NCBI RefSeq assembly: GCF_030815865.1
Contig: NZ_JAUSXI010000001.1
Location: 744,001-808,000 of the forward strand
Direction: 5' to 3'
DNA: 64,000 nt
Origin: Arthrobacter globiformis
Lineage (GTDB): Bacteria; Actinomycetota; Actinomycetes; Actinomycetales; Micrococcaceae
The notes beneath the pieces were generated by a model. It was not told where the DNA came from. It saw only the letters and a list, made by a program, of their open reading frames with translations, and did not search any database. Made by a program: the position numbers and the translations under genes. This document shows positions 62,963 to 64,000 of the stretch, in pieces (the first letter of the stretch is position 1; each line of letters starts with the position of its first letter).

Positions 62963-63703
62963 ATGGATGCCCAGACACCGACCACCATCGCCGAGTCCCG
63001 CTGCCTGGTAGTCGGGGCAGCCAGCGGCATCGGGCTCGCGACGGCGGCACGCCTCAGGGCGTCCGGCGCCGCGGTGGTAGGGACCGACCTGCCCTCGTCC
63101 ACCTGGCCCGGCGAACCAGGCACCTCATCACTCGGCATGGACGTCACCGACCCGGCATCGGTTGCGGCGGCCGTCTCTGCGGCGGCCCTGGAGATGGGAG
63201 GGCTCGACGCGGTGGTGAACTGCGCGGGCATCTTGGGGCCGGTGGCCCCGGCAGCCGCCACATCGGTCGAAGACTTCGAACGCATCATGAAGATCAACCT
63301 GACAGGGGCGTTCATAGTCTCGCAGGCCGTCCTCCCGGGGATGGCCGAGGCAGGGTACGGACGGCTGCTTCATATCTCCTCGACGGCGGGCAAGGAAGGC
63401 GTGGTCAATATGCCCGCCTACTCTGCCAGCAAGGCCGGAATTCTCGGCCTGGTCAAGTCCCTCGCCAAGGAGTTCGCCTTGTCCGGCGTCACCGTCAACG
63501 CCCTCGCCCCGGGCAATGTGGTGACCCCGCTTTTCGCTGAAGTGCCGAAAAAACAGCAGGCGGCCCAGGCCTCCAAGATCCCCATGGGCAGGTTCGGGAC
63601 GCCCGCCGAAGCTGCCGCCCTCATCGAATTCATCGTTTCACCGGCTGCCTCCTACACCACCGGCTCCGTCTTCGATCTGTCCGGCGGCCGGGCCACCTAC
63701 TAG
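62963..63703 (+). CDS. Short-chain dehydrogenase/reductase (SDR)
   Basis: This 246-residue classical SDR has the cofactor motif VVGAASGIGLA, NCAGILG, the catalytic Ser in HISSTAGKEG and YxxxK in AYSASKAG. It starts two bases after the quinate/shikimate dehydrogenase stop, so it belongs to that operon. It may oxidise another ring hydroxyl of the same cyclitol-like acid; the exact substrate is not known. Confidence 0.93.
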   Translation: MDAQTPTTIAESRCLVVGAASGIGLATAARLRASGAAVVGTDLPSSTWPGEPGTSSLGMDVTDPASVAAAVSAAALEMGGLDAVVNCAGILGPVAPAAATSVEDFERIMKINLTGAFIVSQAVLPGMAEAGYGRLLHISSTAGKEGVVNMPAYSASKAGILGLVKSLAKEFALSGVTVNALAPGNVVTPLFAEVPKKQQAAQASKIPMGRFGTPAEAAALIEFIVSPAASYTTGSVFDLSGGRATY

Positions 63704-63770
63704 CCCCGCACCAGCCTCTGCCCTACCGCACCACACTTTCCTACCAACACCAGAAAGATGGCACCTGTTG

Positions 63771-64000
63771 ATGATCACCCCATCACCTGTCACCGTCCGC
63801 CCCCTTCGCATCGGAATCGCAGGGTGCGGGGCGATCTCCCGCAACCACCTGGAGGCGTTCCGCGCCCTGGACGACGTCGTCATCGTGGGCGTCTGCGACA
63901 TCGACCTGAAGCGAGCCCAAGACACCGCGGAAGCCTGGGAAATCCCTGCAGCGGTCAACACCGTCCAGGAGCTCCTGGGGCTGGACCTGAACATCGTCTC
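63771..64000 (+). CDS. Gfo/Idh/MocA-family oxidoreductase, 5' part
   Basis: The frame from the ATG at 63771 encodes the Rossmann start RIGIAGCGAISRNHLEAF and continues past the window end. It follows the SDR gene by 67 bp on the same strand. The motif GxGxxx-NH is usual for Gfo/Idh proteins. Truncated by the window. Confidence 0.8.
   Translation, partial: MITPSPVTVRPLRIGIAGCGAISRNHLEAFRALDDVVIVGVCDIDLKRAQDTAEAWEIPAAVNTVQELLGLDLNIV

Overview
The window looks like an accessory, catabolism-rich stretch of a high-GC actinobacterium, most likely a Micrococcaceae genome (Arthrobacter / Paenarthrobacter / Pseudarthrobacter type). The grounds are strongly GC-biased codons, a mycothiol-dependent maleylpyruvate isomerase-type enzyme, a PaaX-type regulator, a panC gene still preceded by the remains of its usual actinobacterial DUF2520 neighbour, and repeated MHS-type major facilitator transporters. 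The genus is an inference. No rRNA, tRNA or CRISPR array was seen.

Layout. 1-2.1 kb: the 3' end of a mycothiol-dependent enzyme, then a nested mobile element (a frameshifted IS30 transposase inside a unit with IS21-like ends and a TTAAC target duplication). 2.3-4.1 kb: a lone adenylate kinase and an intradiol ring-cleavage dioxygenase. 5.4-9.1 kb: an IclR regulator and a complete three-component P450 system (P450, FAD reductase, 2Fe-2S ferredoxin). 9.9-18.8 kb: CoA transferase, two AMP-forming acyl-CoA ligases, a crotonase, a zinc alcohol dehydrogenase and an aldehyde dehydrogenase, interrupted by a deleted IS481 element. Together these can take a methyl group through alcohol, aldehyde and acid to an acyl-CoA. 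19-20.4 kb: IS110 wreckage. 20.5-22.4 kb: a PaaX-family regulator divergent from a double-hotdog thioesterase-like protein. 22.8-33 kb: panC, an aldehyde dehydrogenase / alcohol dehydrogenase / APH-kinase / small-partner operon with a divergent MarR, an aromatic-acid-type MFS and a tyrosine phosphatase. 33.1-37.9 kb: an ISL3 remnant, a double-AsnC regulator, an AbgB-like M20 amidohydrolase and two small membrane proteins. 38.8-43.7 kb: a glycogen-debranching-like enzyme, and a nitronate monooxygenase-like enzyme with an MHS transporter. 43.9-45.8 kb: an istB remnant with an IS21 end, a cold-shock gene and a serine recombinase. 46.5-56.5 kb: transporters flanking a LacI-controlled sugar or sugar-acid locus (P-loop kinase, KDPG-type aldolase, two Gfo/Idh oxidoreductases, VOC protein, TIM-barrel isomerase). 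56.6-59.5 kb: a graveyard of gene fragments around an intact shikimate dehydrogenase-like gene. 59.5-64 kb: LysR, MHS transporter, quinate/shikimate dehydrogenase, SDR and the start of a Gfo/Idh gene, probably for quinate/shikimate-like compounds.

The most notable signal is a 37-bp bipartite operator, TCTACAT-N10-AAAGTTTC-N5-ATGTAGA. It occurs with constant geometry upstream of the CoA transferase, between crotonase and alcohol dehydrogenase, between the PaaX-type regulator and the thioesterase, and upstream of the MHS/nitronate-monooxygenase operon, with a weaker copy upstream of the dioxygenase. It ties genes spread over about 40 kb into one probable regulon whose best candidate regulator is the PaaX-family protein. 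A second set of LacI-type boxes ties the transporter at 49-50 kb to the sugar locus at 51-56 kb.
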